Position numbers and translations under genes: made by a program. DNA of 49,763 nt, from the NCBI GenBank assembly GCA_021771635.1, contig JAETOQ010000011.1:1-49763 (forward strand), written 5' to 3'. Within the stretch, counting starts at the first letter, position 1. Each line of letters opens with the position of its first letter. Of this stretch, positions 34,566 to 44,472 are shown piece by piece. The notes beneath the pieces were generated by a model. The model was given only the letters and a program-made list of their open reading frames with translations, did no database searches and was not told the DNA's origin. The DNA comes from Oscillospiraceae bacterium (GTDB lineage: Bacteria > Bacillota > Clostridia > Oscillospirales > Oscillospiraceae).

Positions 34566-34859
34566 GATTGAACTCCCTTCTGCCGCAGTCTGCGCGGCAA
34601 TTCATTATTTGCAACTCCTCTGTCAGTTCTACCAACGGAGCATTTGCCAAATGTAGGATCAGTGGTTCCAGGGTGCTCGTCCCTTGTATCCGGCCGAGTG
34701 CCGGACGAGATCTTTCCCTAAGTACCGTCTCCCCCCCGCTCCCGGCGGTTCAGTGCCGGGAGCGGGCGGCGGTATGATAACTCAAATGCCTGTGTGCAGC
34801 CATTCCGCACAATCAATGCTTCCTTCAGCCTCTTCTCAGAGGCCGCCCGGACAACGTGC
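34566..34859 (-). other. Intercistronic region with hairpins
   Basis: This 294-base gap between the EIIC-like gene and ena has no open frame of interest. It contains a strong hairpin CCCGCTCCCGGC / GCCGGGAGCGGG (34736-34766) and a small one, TCCGGC / GCCGGA, near 34690. Neither has a T run, so a processing or partial attenuation site is more likely than a full terminator. Confidence 0.45.
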
Positions 34860-35990
34860 TTACAGGTCCAGCTTGTAGTCGTTCTCCTTGATCATGCCTT
34901 TCTTGCGCATGAATTCAGAGGTGAGCCATGCAACGACGGCAGGGATGACGATGGCGACCAGAACCAGGCCGATCCAGTCAAACGCACCGGCGGTGTAAGC
35001 GGCTTCGCCCTGGGCGACAGCGGCCTCAGAGGGGCTGAGCCAGCCGGTGATAACACCGATGGGGCCGACCAGGCCGCAGGTGCCCATGCCGGAGGAGATG
35101 GCGGCACCGTTCATCTTCAGCTTAAAGATGCAGGTAGCAATGGGGCCGTTGATAACAGAGGCAACCACGGCGGGCATCCAGAGGATGGGCTTGCGGATCA
35201 GGTTGGGGACCTGCAGCATGGAGGTGCCCAGGCCCTGGGCGGTCAGGCCGTTGACGCCGTTCTCACGATAGGAGGCAACGGCAAAGCCCACCATGTGTGC
35301 GCAGCAGCCAGCCACGGCGGCACCGCCCGCCAGGCCGACCAGGCCCAGAGCGGCGCAGATGGCGGCGGAGCTGATGGGCAGTGTCAGAACGATGCCCATG
35401 ATGGCGGCGACCAGGATGCCCATCAGGAAGGGCTGCTGGTTGGTGGCCCACATGATGATGTTGCCCAGCCAGCTGGCGGCGGCGCCAATGGGAGGTGCGA
35501 TCAGGGTTGCGATCAGCACGCCGCCCACGATGGTGACGGTGGGGGTGACCAGCAGGTCCACAGGGGTGCGCTTGGAGACCAGCTTGCCCAGGAACACCGC
35601 GATGATGGTCACGAAGAATACAGCCAAGGGGCCGCCGGCGCCGCCCAGAGAGTTGGTGGCATAGCCGACTGCCAGACAGGAGTAGATGACATAGGGGGGT
35701 GCCTTCATGGAGTAGGCGATAGCACCGGCCATGGCCGCTCCCTGCACAGCGTAGGCAAAGGTCTTGGAATCAACCAGCAGGGCGAATTCCTGGCCCCAGA
35801 CGCTGTAATGGAAATCAAAGAGATATACGCCGATGGTGCTGAAGATCGTACCGATCAGCAGGGACGCGAACAGGCCGTGGGCCATACCGCCCAGACCGTC
35901 GATCAGAATACGCTGAACAGAGAACTCGATGTTCTGCTCCTTGCAGTACTTCTTCCAGCCGGTCAACTCAGTAGTGGTGTTGTTTGACAT
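34860..35990 (-). CDS. PTS EIIC-like (PfoR/PTS_EIIC_2) membrane protein, orphan
   Basis: A 376-residue integral membrane protein with about ten hydrophobic segments, Gly- and Ala-rich, with the 'GGMAHGLFASLLIGTIFSTIG' type N-terminal block and the FVTIIAVFLGKLVSKRTPVD loop of the PTS_EIIC_2/PfoR family. No EIIA, EIIB or HPr gene is near, so phosphotransfer is not supported. It sits between ndhM and ena in one direction, which suggests import of nicotinate or a related acid, or export of a product. That role is inference. Start chosen at the ATG after GGGAGG; the open frame to 36173 overlaps ndhM. Confidence 0.82.
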   Translation of the reverse strand: MSNNTTTELTGWKKYCKEQNIEFSVQRILIDGLGGMAHGLFASLLIGTIFSTIGVYLFDFHYSVWGQEFALLVDSKTFAYAVQGAAMAGAIAYSMKAPPYVIYSCLAVGYATNSLGGAGGPLAVFFVTIIAVFLGKLVSKRTPVDLLVTPTVTIVGGVLIATLIAPPIGAAASWLGNIIMWATNQQPFLMGILVAAIMGIVLTLPISSAAICAALGLVGLAGGAAVAGCCAHMVGFAVASYRENGVNGLTAQGLGTSMLQVPNLIRKPILWMPAVVASVINGPIATCIFKLKMNGAAISSGMGTCGLVGPIGVITGWLSPSEAAVAQGEAAYTAGAFDWIGLVLVAIVIPAVVAWLTSEFMRKKGMIKENDYKLDL

Positions 35991-36142
35991 AATTTTTTCC
36001 TCCCTCAATACGCGTTTCTTGGTATCTTTGCTTGATAGTAAAGGTACGCAGAGGCGGGTACGCAGAGCTGCCTCCGGCGGGCCGCGCCGGAAACCGGCGG
36101 AGCCATGAGTTATGTTGAAAGCACCCTTAGGGAAAAGTACTT
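35991..36142 (-). other. Intercistronic region between ndhM and the EIIC-like gene
   Basis: A 152-base gap with a GC-rich imperfect hairpin around CTCCGGCGGG and CCGGCGGAG. There is no clear promoter or T run. Confidence 0.35.
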
Positions 36143-37144
36143 TTAACCTTGTGTCTTCTGCTGCTCTTTCCACGCTTTCACGATGTCAGCGGGGAAGATG
36201 GGCGTGGAGGTGAAGCTGCTGCCGATTGCGTCGTTGATAGCGGCGATGGTGGCGGGAATGCTGGGGATCAGTGCCGGCTCGCCCACGCCCTTGGCACCGA
36301 AAGGCCCGGCCTCTCCCTCGCTGCTGACCACGATGGGATACACCACGGGAACGTCCATGCTGGTCTCAATGATGTACTTGGACAGCGTGGGGTTCTTGAT
36401 GGCCAGTGTCTTGGGATCCACGTCGATCTTCTCACTGATGACGAAGCCGGTACCCATAGCGGTGCCGCCCTCGATCTGTCCCTCCACCAGCTTGATGCCG
36501 ATGGGAGTGCCCACATCGTGGGCGGAAACCGCTTTCAGCAGAGAGACCTCGCCGGTATCGGTGTCCACCTCCACCTCCAGGATGCAGGTGGCGTAGGAGT
36601 ACAGCTCATAGGGAACGCCGGACATATCCACAGGACTCAAATAGGTGGTCTTGGGGTTGTAATATCCGGCGCCCACCGCCAGACGGCCCTTTTTGCCCAT
36701 GGCCGCCATCAGCTCCGGATAGGTCATCCGAACGGATGCATCCTTGTTGCTGTAAATCTCCCGCTTGCGGAAAACCAGATCCTCCTCGGGAACATTCAAC
36801 TCCTCGGAGGCAGTGCGCTTTAGCTCGCCCATAGCCGTCTGGCAGGCGTTCTTCACCGCGTTGCCGGTGATAAAGGTCTGGCGGCTGGCGGAGGTGGCGC
36901 CGCCCTCGGGGGCGTACATGGTGTCCGCCCAGACCACATGGATATCCTCATAGTTCAGGCCCAGTGTCTCTGCGGCCACGGAGGCCGCCATGGTGGAGGA
37001 GCCCTGTCCGATATCCGCCGCACCCACGGTCACGTGAACGCTGGTGTCAGGCAGCACCTGCACAAACGCCGCGGCGGGGTTGGGAAGGCCGGTGTTGCCA
37101 ACGCCGTAGAACATACAGCCGACGCCTGTTCCTCTTCTCTTCAT
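36143..37144 (-). CDS. ndhM: Nicotinate dehydrogenase, medium molybdopterin subunit
   Basis: A 333-residue protein equal to the C-terminal half of a xanthine dehydrogenase-type molybdenum subunit. It shows IGQGSST near 45-51, GATSASRQ near 82 and GAKGVGEPA at 283-291, where Glu289 corresponds to the catalytic base. Together with NdhL it forms the molybdopterin centre that hydroxylates nicotinate at C6. In E. barkeri this enzyme carries a labile, non-selenocysteine selenium ligand; no in-frame TGA is seen here, as expected. One base separates it from the ndhL stop; GGAGGG precedes the ATG. Confidence 0.95.
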   Translation of the reverse strand: MKRRGTGVGCMFYGVGNTGLPNPAAAFVQVLPDTSVHVTVGAADIGQGSSTMAASVAAETLGLNYEDIHVVWADTMYAPEGGATSASRQTFITGNAVKNACQTAMGELKRTASEELNVPEEDLVFRKREIYSNKDASVRMTYPELMAAMGKKGRLAVGAGYYNPKTTYLSPVDMSGVPYELYSYATCILEVEVDTDTGEVSLLKAVSAHDVGTPIGIKLVEGQIEGGTAMGTGFVISEKIDVDPKTLAIKNPTLSKYIIETSMDVPVVYPIVVSSEGEAGPFGAKGVGEPALIPSIPATIAAINDAIGSSFTSTPIFPADIVKAWKEQQKTQG

Positions 37145-37145
37145 G

Positions 37146-38449
37146 TCACAGCCCTCCTTCTTCCGTCTTCATCAGGCGGTCCAGCGCCTCGGGCATGACC
37201 TCCGCGGCCTTGTCGCGTGCCTGTGTCAGCGTATCCAGGAAACCAACACTCTCGGTCAGTTCCTGTCCAGTGGGAATCACGGAACCCACATGGTGGGCAT
37301 TGATCATCCGGATCTCCAGCGGACTCATGTTCAGCGCCTTGGCCAGAGCGTTCATCTGGCCCTCGTGGCACACGGCGGCCTGGGGCACGCCGAAGCCTCG
37401 GAACGCACCGCACATAGGGTTGTTGGTATAGGCAAATACCGCGTGGCACCGCACGTTGGGACACTCATAGGGTCCCACGATATGCACCGGCGCGCGGCCG
37501 ATGACCGCGGGGGCGTAGGAACTGTAAGCGCCGGCGTCGCAGGTCATGTAGCAGTCCACTGCCACCAGCTTGCCGTCCTTGGTGGCGCCGGTCTTGCACT
37601 TCATGGTCACGGGATGGCGCTTGGAGGAGACCATGGTGGACTCCGAGCGGGAGCGTACCATCTTCACCGGGCGCTTGGTGTACAGCGCCATCAGCGCGCA
37701 GTGCAGCTGCACGCTGATATCCAGCTTGCCGCCGAAGCCGCCGCCGGTGACGGCCTGCTTCACGCGGACACGGTTCTGGGGGACGCCCAGCATCGCCGCC
37801 ACCTCATTGCGGTCATAATGGGGATTCTGGGTGGAGACGATCACGTTCATGATGCCCTGCTCATCCAGATAGGCGATGCCCGCGTCGGGTTCGATGAACA
37901 TGTGGGAGAGGATATGGGTGGAGTAGGTGTTCTCCACGATGACATCACATTTCTCCCATGCCTCGTCCACGTTGCCGTATTCCAGATGCTTTGTCACGTT
38001 GACGTTGGTGTTGCCATGGACCTTGGGGGAGTCCTCCTCCATGGCCCGTTCAAAGGTGGAGATTGCCTCCAGTTCCTCGTATTCCACCTCGATCAGGCCC
38101 AATGCCTCATGCACCAGCTCCGGTGTCTCCGCCGCCACCACGGCGATGGCGTCGCCATAGCGGCGGACCTTGTCGTCCACCAGGCAGGGCTCATCCTTGA
38201 AGATGATGCCGAAGCGGTTCTTGCCCGGGATGGCGGTATGGTCCAGGACACAGGCCACGCCGGGCAGCGCCCGGGCCTTTTCCATATTCAGCTTTTTGAC
38301 ATAGGCGTGAGGCACGGTACTGCGGAACACGCCGCCGTAAAGCATGTCGGGCATCTTATAGTCCGCCGCGAACTTGGCGGTGCCCATCACCTTTTCCAGC
38401 GAGTCCACTTTCACATGGTCCTGCGCGAGAACGGCATAGTTCTTCATGC

Positions 38450-38453
<4 letters not shown>
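37146..38453 (-). CDS. ndhL: Nicotinate dehydrogenase, large molybdopterin subunit
   Basis: A 435-residue protein equal to the N-terminal half of a xanthine dehydrogenase-type molybdenum subunit. [14 protein letters not shown] starts the first aldehyde oxidase-like domain; GGGFGGK at 237-243 and GAFRGFG at 349-355 bind the molybdopterin and shape the active site. The split into NdhL and NdhM is the special feature of E. barkeri nicotinate dehydrogenase; other family members have one chain. ATGA overlap with ndhS and one base to ndhM give tight translational coupling for a fixed-ratio complex. Confidence 0.95.
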
Positions 38454-38925
<472 letters not shown>

Positions 38926-38929
<4 letters not shown>

Positions 38930-39822
38930 TCCTGCACCTCCTCAATGCCCAGCTGTCCCAAAATATCCGCGAACAGCTTCTTGAACACGCCCTGGGCGCC
39001 CTCTTTTTTGTAAAACACCGACCAGGGCCGGGAGCGGTTGGCCTCCAGGATCTGATCGTGCATAATGGGAAGCGTTTCCAGCATGGCGGCATAGCTCAGC
39101 TTCTTCCCCACCAGCAGCGCCTCGCAGTCGGCAAAGTGCATGGGATAGCGCCCCAATGCACCGCCCCGCATGGAGGCGTGGGTGCAGACGCCGTTGTCGT
39201 CCACAGTAACCACCATGCCGCCGCCGATAACGCTGATGGCCAGGGATTTGCGCTTGGCCAGCTTATAGAACGCGGTGGCGGTGTGCTTCGTGTCGGGAAC
39301 CGGGAAAGAAATCTCAGTCAGCAGCTCATCCGCTGCCAGGATATTGCGCTTCTGGGCGCCCTCACCGGCCAGGAAGTCGTTGATGCTCATGGTGCGAGTG
39401 CCCCGGACGCTGCGCAGCGTCACGTCGGCGTTCAGCGTCACGCAGGCCGCCAGGCCGTCGCCCGCCACGGAGGACTGGGCGATATTGCCGCCGATGGTGC
39501 CCAGATTGCGAATCTGGGGAGAACCCACCTGGCGGGTGGCGTCATGGAGGATGCGGACCTTTTCCTTGACGGCCTGGTCCGCCGCCAGACTGGCGTGGGT
39601 CGCCATAGCGCCGATACGGAACACCCCGTCCTCTACACGGATGTAATTCAGCTCCTTGATCTTCTTCAGGTCAATCACAACAGCCGGGGTGGCTTTGTAT
39701 TCATTCAGTTCCAGGACCAGGTCGGTTCCGCCGGCGATGACGGAAACGCTGTCCTGATACTTGTGCATCAGCTCAAGAGCCTCATCCACAGTCGTAGGCG
39801 CATAAAAATCAAATGGCTTCAT
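38926..39822 (-). CDS. ndhF: Nicotinate dehydrogenase, FAD subunit
   Basis: A 298-residue subunit of the CO dehydrogenase flavoprotein type that binds FAD and hands electrons to NADP in the E. barkeri enzyme. The FAD loops are IAGGTD at 29-34 and IRNLGTIGGNIAQ at 104-116. A C-terminal domain of about 100 residues completes it. It is the first of four overlapping ndh genes, in the order F-S-L-M. The gap of 69 bases to hgd has no terminator, so they are cotranscribed. Confidence 0.94.
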
Positions 39823-39891
39823 GTGTGGATTTCCCTTCTATCAGTTTAGTTTCTGCCGCGTTTCGCGGCAGGCGGTCGGAACACCGGGCGC

Positions 39892-40791
39892 TCAGTTTTC
39901 CTTGGGGGCCCGGATCTCAACGCCGCACAGCTTCTCCCAGACCTTGATTACCGCGGACATATCCTCGCCGCCAAGGCCGGCGGCCCGTGCCTGCTCGTAC
40001 ACGGAAATGCAGGTGTTGGACATGGGGATGGGGACATGGGTGGTGCGGCTGGCCTCCTGGGCCAGTGTCAGATCCTTGTACTGCACATCCAAGGCAAAGC
40101 CCGGCTCAAAGGCATCGGCCATAATAAACTTCTTCATCTTAGCGGTCAGAGCGTAGCTGTTGCCGGAAGAGGTGCTGATGATGTCGTACATGGTGTCGGG
40201 GTCCAGGCCGCACTTGGCGCCCAGCACCAGCGCTTCCGCCAGGGAGGCCATGTTGGCGCCCAGCAGCATGTTGTTGACGATCTTCATGGCGTCGCCCATA
40301 CCCACATCACCAATGTGGTGGATGCGCTTGCCGATGGCCTGGAGCACCGGCTCCACCTTGGCAAAGGTCTCATCGTCGGCGCCCACCATAATGGTCAGGG
40401 TGCCGGCCTCGGCGCCCACGGTACCGCCGCTGACAGGGGCATCGATATACTTCACGCCCCGCTCTGCGGCGATTTTCGCCATCTTCTGGGTGGTGGCGGG
40501 GGCCACGGAGGACATATCCACGATAATAGTGCCGGGCTTGCAGGCAGCCAGCACGCCCTCGGGACCGCACATCACACTCTCCACGATGGCGCCGTTGGGC
40601 AGCATGGTGAAGGCCACGTCCACCTCGGCAGCCAGAGCCTGGTTGGTGGGACAGTGCTTGGCGCCCAGCGCCACCAACTGATCCACCAGTGCGGGGACCA
40701 GGTCGTTGACATAGGTATCAAAGCCAGCCTTGACCACATTGGTTGCCATATGCTTGCCCATACGGCCAAGGCCGATAAATCCGATTTTCAT
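39892..40791 (-). CDS. hgd: 2-(hydroxymethyl)glutarate dehydrogenase
   Basis: A 299-residue enzyme of the 3-hydroxyisobutyrate dehydrogenase family that reduces 2-formylglutarate with NADH to 2-(hydroxymethyl)glutarate. The Rossmann loop is GFIGLGRMGKHMA at residues 3-15; DAPVSGGTVGAEAGTL near 117-132 and the catalytic Lys in GMGDAMKIVNN near 172 are standard. Length matches the E. barkeri enzyme. AGGAG precedes the ATG. It removes the aldehyde made by enamidase and reoxidises NADH. Confidence 0.93.
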   Translation of the reverse strand: MKIGFIGLGRMGKHMATNVVKAGFDTYVNDLVPALVDQLVALGAKHCPTNQALAAEVDVAFTMLPNGAIVESVMCGPEGVLAACKPGTIIVDMSSVAPATTQKMAKIAAERGVKYIDAPVSGGTVGAEAGTLTIMVGADDETFAKVEPVLQAIGKRIHHIGDVGMGDAMKIVNNMLLGANMASLAEALVLGAKCGLDPDTMYDIISTSSGNSYALTAKMKKFIMADAFEPGFALDVQYKDLTLAQEASRTTHVPIPMSNTCISVYEQARAAGLGGEDMSAVIKVWEKLCGVEIRAPKEN

Positions 40792-40845
40792 AGCTGTGTT
40801 CTCCTTATTTTGAATTACCTCCGGCGTCAGCCGTCAAGGTGTGTC

Positions 40846-41682
40846 TCAGGTGTTGTCCAGCGGCTCCGGGACCCAGAGCTGCCTGCCCTGAATATCCGCT
40901 GCCACGGAGATGAGATTTCCCCATTCCAGCTGCCGCAGCGCCTCCCTGCGGACCTGTTCCAGGCTCCGCCGTGTCTCCTCCGGCTCCAGCTGCTCCACCT
41001 GGCAGACGATGCGGAGGTCGGCGATATCACTCTCCGGCTCCAGCTCTCCGGCAAGGCATGTGTGCACCCGCGGGGAGTCGATATAAGAGCAATTGGCGAT
41101 GTGGGTAGCGCAGGCGTCTGCCAGGGCGCAGCGGCTGGAAAACACCGTCACGGAATTGGCGATGCCCCGGGTGAGGCTCCGCCCGCCCAGGCCGCTGGTG
41201 CAGACGCCGCCGATGCCGTCCTCCGCCCGGAGGGTGACGACCTGAGAGATAGCTCCCTCCAAGTCCGGCAGGATGCCCATCCGCATCTGCTGGCCGGGCC
41301 CCAGGCGGAGCGCCACGTCTCCGCCGTTGTTCACGGCCACAAGATCCGCACCTCTGGCAAAGATCCAGTCCGCCACCGCGTCGGCTATCGTACCGGCCAC
41401 CGCCGCCATAGGCGTCAGCGTCTCTTCGCCGATAGCCAGCGCCGCCTCGGCCATGACCCGGGGCAGTCCCTCCAGCTGGGAGAAGTCTCCCTCCCTGGAG
41501 TACTGCCGCAAAACCGGCAGGGCCTTGGCGATCTCCCCCAGCGCGTCCTGGATCAGCGGAAATGCCGCTTTTGCCAGATCCACGGCGGGAGCGCCCTGGC
41601 GGCGGGCCGTGATCACCATGGAAGCAGGGCCATAGTCCACGAATACCCGCCCATCAGGCAGCTCGTGCAAATATTCACTCAC
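40846..41682 (-). CDS. ApbE-like/UPF0280 protein beside hnr, putative flavin transferase
   Basis: A 278-residue protein of the UPF0280 group, related to ApbE flavin transferases. Seen motifs: PMAAVAGTIADAVADWI near residue 89, AVNNGGDVALRL near 115 (like the ApbE NxGGDV loop), and SVTVFSSRCALADACATHI near 175, which keeps the ALAD..AT pattern that holds magnesium in ApbE. There is no signal peptide, so it is cytoplasmic, like Hnr. Its GTG start lies 2 bases after the hnr stop. E. barkeri Hnr is known to contain a covalently bound flavin, so attaching that flavin is the proposed job; this is inference. Confidence 0.8.
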   Translation of the reverse strand: MSEYLHELPDGRVFVDYGPASMVITARRQGAPAVDLAKAAFPLIQDALGEIAKALPVLRQYSREGDFSQLEGLPRVMAEAALAIGEETLTPMAAVAGTIADAVADWIFARGADLVAVNNGGDVALRLGPGQQMRMGILPDLEGAISQVVTLRAEDGIGGVCTSGLGGRSLTRGIANSVTVFSSRCALADACATHIANCSYIDSPRVHTCLAGELEPESDIADLRIVCQVEQLEPEETRRSLEQVRREALRQLEWGNLISVAADIQGRQLWVPEPLDNT

Positions 41683-41684
41683 GG

Positions 41685-43211
41685 TTATTTCCGGTATTCA
41701 GGGAAGTCCTCGACATTTTTGATCTGATCCATATGGCCGCCCATCTTCTCGTAGTCGGCCTTGGTCATGGTGTACTCCACGGGTGCCACGGTGGCCGGGG
41801 TGGGTACCCAGGTAAACGCCTTGTTGACTACTTTGGCAGTATCCACGATGAAGTTAATACCGCCGCCGGGGTAGACAAACGCGGGAGCGCCGCCGATGGT
41901 CAGATTGGCGATGCCGTCGTGAACAGCCTCGGTGATCTTCACCGGGTGCTTGCACACACCACCCCGGGCGGAACCGCCGGTGCCACCGCAGTACATGACA
42001 CTGGTCATGGAGCCCTGGCAGTTCTCGTTGATGGCCTTGACCACCTTGGCGGCTTTCTCGGTCATGGGGATCTCCTTGACGCCGCCGTCCTCCCGGACCT
42101 CGAACAGGGCGGCGATCTCTCCGGTGGTGTTGGTGACCAGGATGGTCATGCCGGCGTGGGCAACGGACATATCAACGCTCTTGATGGCGTCCCGGGGCGT
42201 CTGAAGCACGGTGCCGCCGATGCCGTCGCCATGGCCGCCGAAGTACCGGCCCACGGTGCTCTTGGTGGCGTTGGGGATCACGCCGGACCACTTCATGCCC
42301 ACCTCACGGCCAGCCAGATGCTCGCTGAACAATCCGGTGACATGGTGGTCGATGACAATGCACTCGTCCACCGCCTCTTTCATGATGTCCGCCAGCAGGC
42401 CGATGGTGGCGCTGCCGCAGCCGATGCGCATGGTCTGCTCCTCCACGCCGTTGATGACGGGAGCCTTGCCCTGCTGGCAGCGGATCTTGATGGCCTTTTT
42501 ATCCTCGGTCCTGACGGTCAGCTCCACCTCCTCGCCGTTGGCCAGGGCCACGATGGTCCGCGCGGTGGCGAAGCCGCCGTCCTTGGCGGTCAGGCGGTTG
42601 GCGCCGCCCACATAAATCATCTTGGAGCCGTATTCCTCGGTCTGAACCATGCCCACGGGCTTGCCTTCGCAGTAGACCGTGGCGCCCTCCTCGCCGATGT
42701 ATGTATTGGTGTCCAGCTTCACCATCACGCCGCTGTAACTCAGAGGCGCCTCGGTGACGGTGGTAACCACATCCACACCGTCCCGGTTCTCGCAGACGAT
42801 GTGGGGTGCCGGACGGATGCAGGGATAGTTGGTGCCGGCGCCCACAGCTGTGATGATGGGCTTGCGGATCTTCTCGTCCACCTCCACCTGGGGCTTGGGC
42901 TCCACCACCAAGGCACGGTTGCGCACCAGCTTGCCGCCCTCATTGGTATAACGCTTGCAGGCGCCAGTGGAACCGACAGGGATCTTGCACTGGACCGAGC
43001 AGGAGGAGCACTGCACGACACCCTCCGCCTGATCGTCATTTTCGATCACGCCGAACGGGCATACGCGGCGGCAGATATTACACTCAACGCACTTATCCGT
43101 AATACGTACATATTTCTCGCCGTTCTCTTCTCCGGCAACGATCGCTCCGATGGGGCAGTTCTTCATGCAAATGCGGCACTTCTTGCACAGGTCCTCTTGA
43201 ATTCTCAGCAT
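41685..43211 (-). CDS. hnr: 6-hydroxynicotinate reductase
   Basis: A 508-residue iron-sulfur flavoprotein that reduces 6-hydroxynicotinate to 1,4,5,6-tetrahydro-6-oxonicotinate. Two ferredoxin motifs, CKKCRICMKNCP (9-20) and CVECNICRRVCP (41-52), give two [4Fe-4S] clusters; a further CSSCSVQC (68-75) with CKRY may hold the [2Fe-2S] cluster reported for E. barkeri. The long C-terminal part has no common name. Two places resemble flavinylation sites: GEEGAT (Thr178) and DGGFAT (Thr216). Start chosen at the third in-frame ATG, 9 bases after AGGAGG; the second ATG abuts it. It is the first gene of the hnr-ndh-ena unit. Confidence 0.93.
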   Translation of the reverse strand: MLRIQEDLCKKCRICMKNCPIGAIVAGEENGEKYVRITDKCVECNICRRVCPFGVIENDDQAEGVVQCSSCSVQCKIPVGSTGACKRYTNEGGKLVRNRALVVEPKPQVEVDEKIRKPIITAVGAGTNYPCIRPAPHIVCENRDGVDVVTTVTEAPLSYSGVMVKLDTNTYIGEEGATVYCEGKPVGMVQTEEYGSKMIYVGGANRLTAKDGGFATARTIVALANGEEVELTVRTEDKKAIKIRCQQGKAPVINGVEEQTMRIGCGSATIGLLADIMKEAVDECIVIDHHVTGLFSEHLAGREVGMKWSGVIPNATKSTVGRYFGGHGDGIGGTVLQTPRDAIKSVDMSVAHAGMTILVTNTTGEIAALFEVREDGGVKEIPMTEKAAKVVKAINENCQGSMTSVMYCGGTGGSARGGVCKHPVKITEAVHDGIANLTIGGAPAFVYPGGGINFIVDTAKVVNKAFTWVPTPATVAPVEYTMTKADYEKMGGHMDQIKNVEDFPEYRK

Positions 43212-43276
43212 GGTCCTCATCCTCCTTGTTTCCACTCAAATCATTGTGGCAGCCCACAGGTTTTACCTTTTATTTT

Positions 43277-43305
43277 AGGATACTGCAATCTCATGCCAAA
43301 GACAA
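43277..43305 (-). promoter_or_regulatory. Candidate promoter of the hnr operon
   Basis: On the minus strand: TTGTCT (43305-43300), 17-base spacer, TATCCT (43282-43277), about 66 bases before the hnr start. The -10 box equals that of the MarR promoter. Moderate match only. Confidence 0.45.
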
Positions 43306-43390
43306 ATATAAAAAAGATTAGGTTCAAGCCGCTTTCATTTAAAAAACGTTAAGAGCCGATATGATACGCAGTTTTTGGGTGATTCCCTTA

Positions 43391-43550
43391 GAGCTTATCC
43401 GTAAATTAGGCGTGCGCAGAGTGCGCCGTCAGATTTCGCGTCAGACGAGGCGGTTTTTCGCAGGCAGGCTAACGCCCGGCAAGAAAAAGCAGCGAAGTAT
43501 GCCGTAAAATACGCAGGCAAGCTATGTGCGCATAATTTATGGATAAGCTC
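43391..43550 (+). repeat. MITE family B (160 bp)
   Basis: Terminal inverted repeats GAGCTTATCCGTAAATTA / TAATTTATGGATAAGCTC, flanked by TTA on both sides, a 3-bp TNA target duplication as used by IS5-group elements. The ends and length resemble family A (GAACCTGTATTCA), but the inside differs. No open reading frame is credible. It lies between the methyltransferase stop and the hnr promoter and may have split one operon into two. Confidence 0.85.
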
Positions 43551-43756
43551 TTAAAAAAGAGCACGGGCTCTGATGAAACTCTCTCAGACGCCCTTGCCTT
43601 TATGATAGCATCACTTTACCATCACGGGCGGGGTGCGCCAATCAGCGATTCCTCTATAAAAAGCTTGTTTTTTGCAAAAATTCCAGCGGCAACTGTTAAC
43701 AAGCACTATGGATCCCCTTTATCTGTCTCCAGCCGGCAAACGGCTGCATGGCCTCT

Positions 43757-44464
43757 TTATTTTCTGCCCACGCAGAGCAGTTGGGTACAGCGGCGGATGC
43801 CGTTTTCCCGGCAGCGGGCCTGAATATCCAGGGCCTCCTGCTTCAGCGTCTGGTACTCCGGCTGTCCGGAGATCTTTTCAACCTCCTCCGCCAGCTTCCG
43901 GTTCTTGGCCTCCAGCTTGGCGTCATAGACCGCCTCTTCATGAAAATCTGTAAATGTCATGTCCCGCAGCGGGAGCCCGCGAAAAATCTCAATGATCTCC
44001 TTCCGCTTCCAGGTCCGGCGCTGGTAGCCTCCCAGTATACAATCCAGCTTCGCCTCCAGGGTGTGCTGCGCCTCATGTACCTGCTGGGCCGCGTCCTGGC
44101 CGTCCCGGTACATCTCATTGAGTACGAGGAAGCCGCCCGGCTTCAGCACCCGCAGCATCTCCGAGAGCACCTTACCATAGTCCTCGATATGGTGCAGGGT
44201 GTTGGAGAGAGCCACCACCTCAAAGGTCTCATCAGGATAGTCCATGGCAGCGGCGTCCATCTGCTGGAACAGCAGCCCCTTTTCCGCGAATTTCTCCCGG
44301 GCCTTTTCCGCAGCAGAGGCATCGTTGTCGATGCCGATTACCTCTGAGCCCTCCGGCATCGCCTCCGCCAGTCGGACGGCAAACTCACCGAACCGCGTCC
44401 CGACATCCAGTGCCTTTCCGGGATGCACCCCCGGCAGAGCCTCTTTTAATATGTTCATTTTCAT
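43757..44464 (-). CDS. Class I SAM-dependent methyltransferase
   Basis: A 235-residue methyltransferase. Motif I is ALDVGTRFGEFAVRLAE near residues 18-34, motif II VIGIDNDA, motif III MDAAAMDYPDETFEVVALSN with LHHIEDY, and the post-motif RVLKPGGFLVLNE. The C-terminal 90 residues are helical and charged, which probably set substrate choice. GGGGGG precedes the ATG. It lies downstream of hmd in the same direction, inside the nicotinate cluster, but the known pathway has no methyl transfer. It may be a passenger or modify a cofactor or the substrate. Confidence 0.85.
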   Translation of the reverse strand: MKMNILKEALPGVHPGKALDVGTRFGEFAVRLAEAMPEGSEVIGIDNDASAAEKAREKFAEKGLLFQQMDAAAMDYPDETFEVVALSNTLHHIEDYGKVLSEMLRVLKPGGFLVLNEMYRDGQDAAQQVHEAQHTLEAKLDCILGGYQRRTWKRKEIIEIFRGLPLRDMTFTDFHEEAVYDAKLEAKNRKLAEEVEKISGQPEYQTLKQEALDIQARCRENGIRRCTQLLCVGRK

Positions 44465-44472
44465 GTTCCCCC

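Noticed and set aside
34860-35990. Sugar PTS permease
   Set aside because: No EIIA, EIIB or HPr genes and no sugar enzymes are near; the place inside ndh-ena argues for another substrate.
40036-41727. A 563-codon plus-strand frame over hgd and the ApbE-like gene
   Set aside because: Same reason: antisense shadow of two genes with clear motifs.
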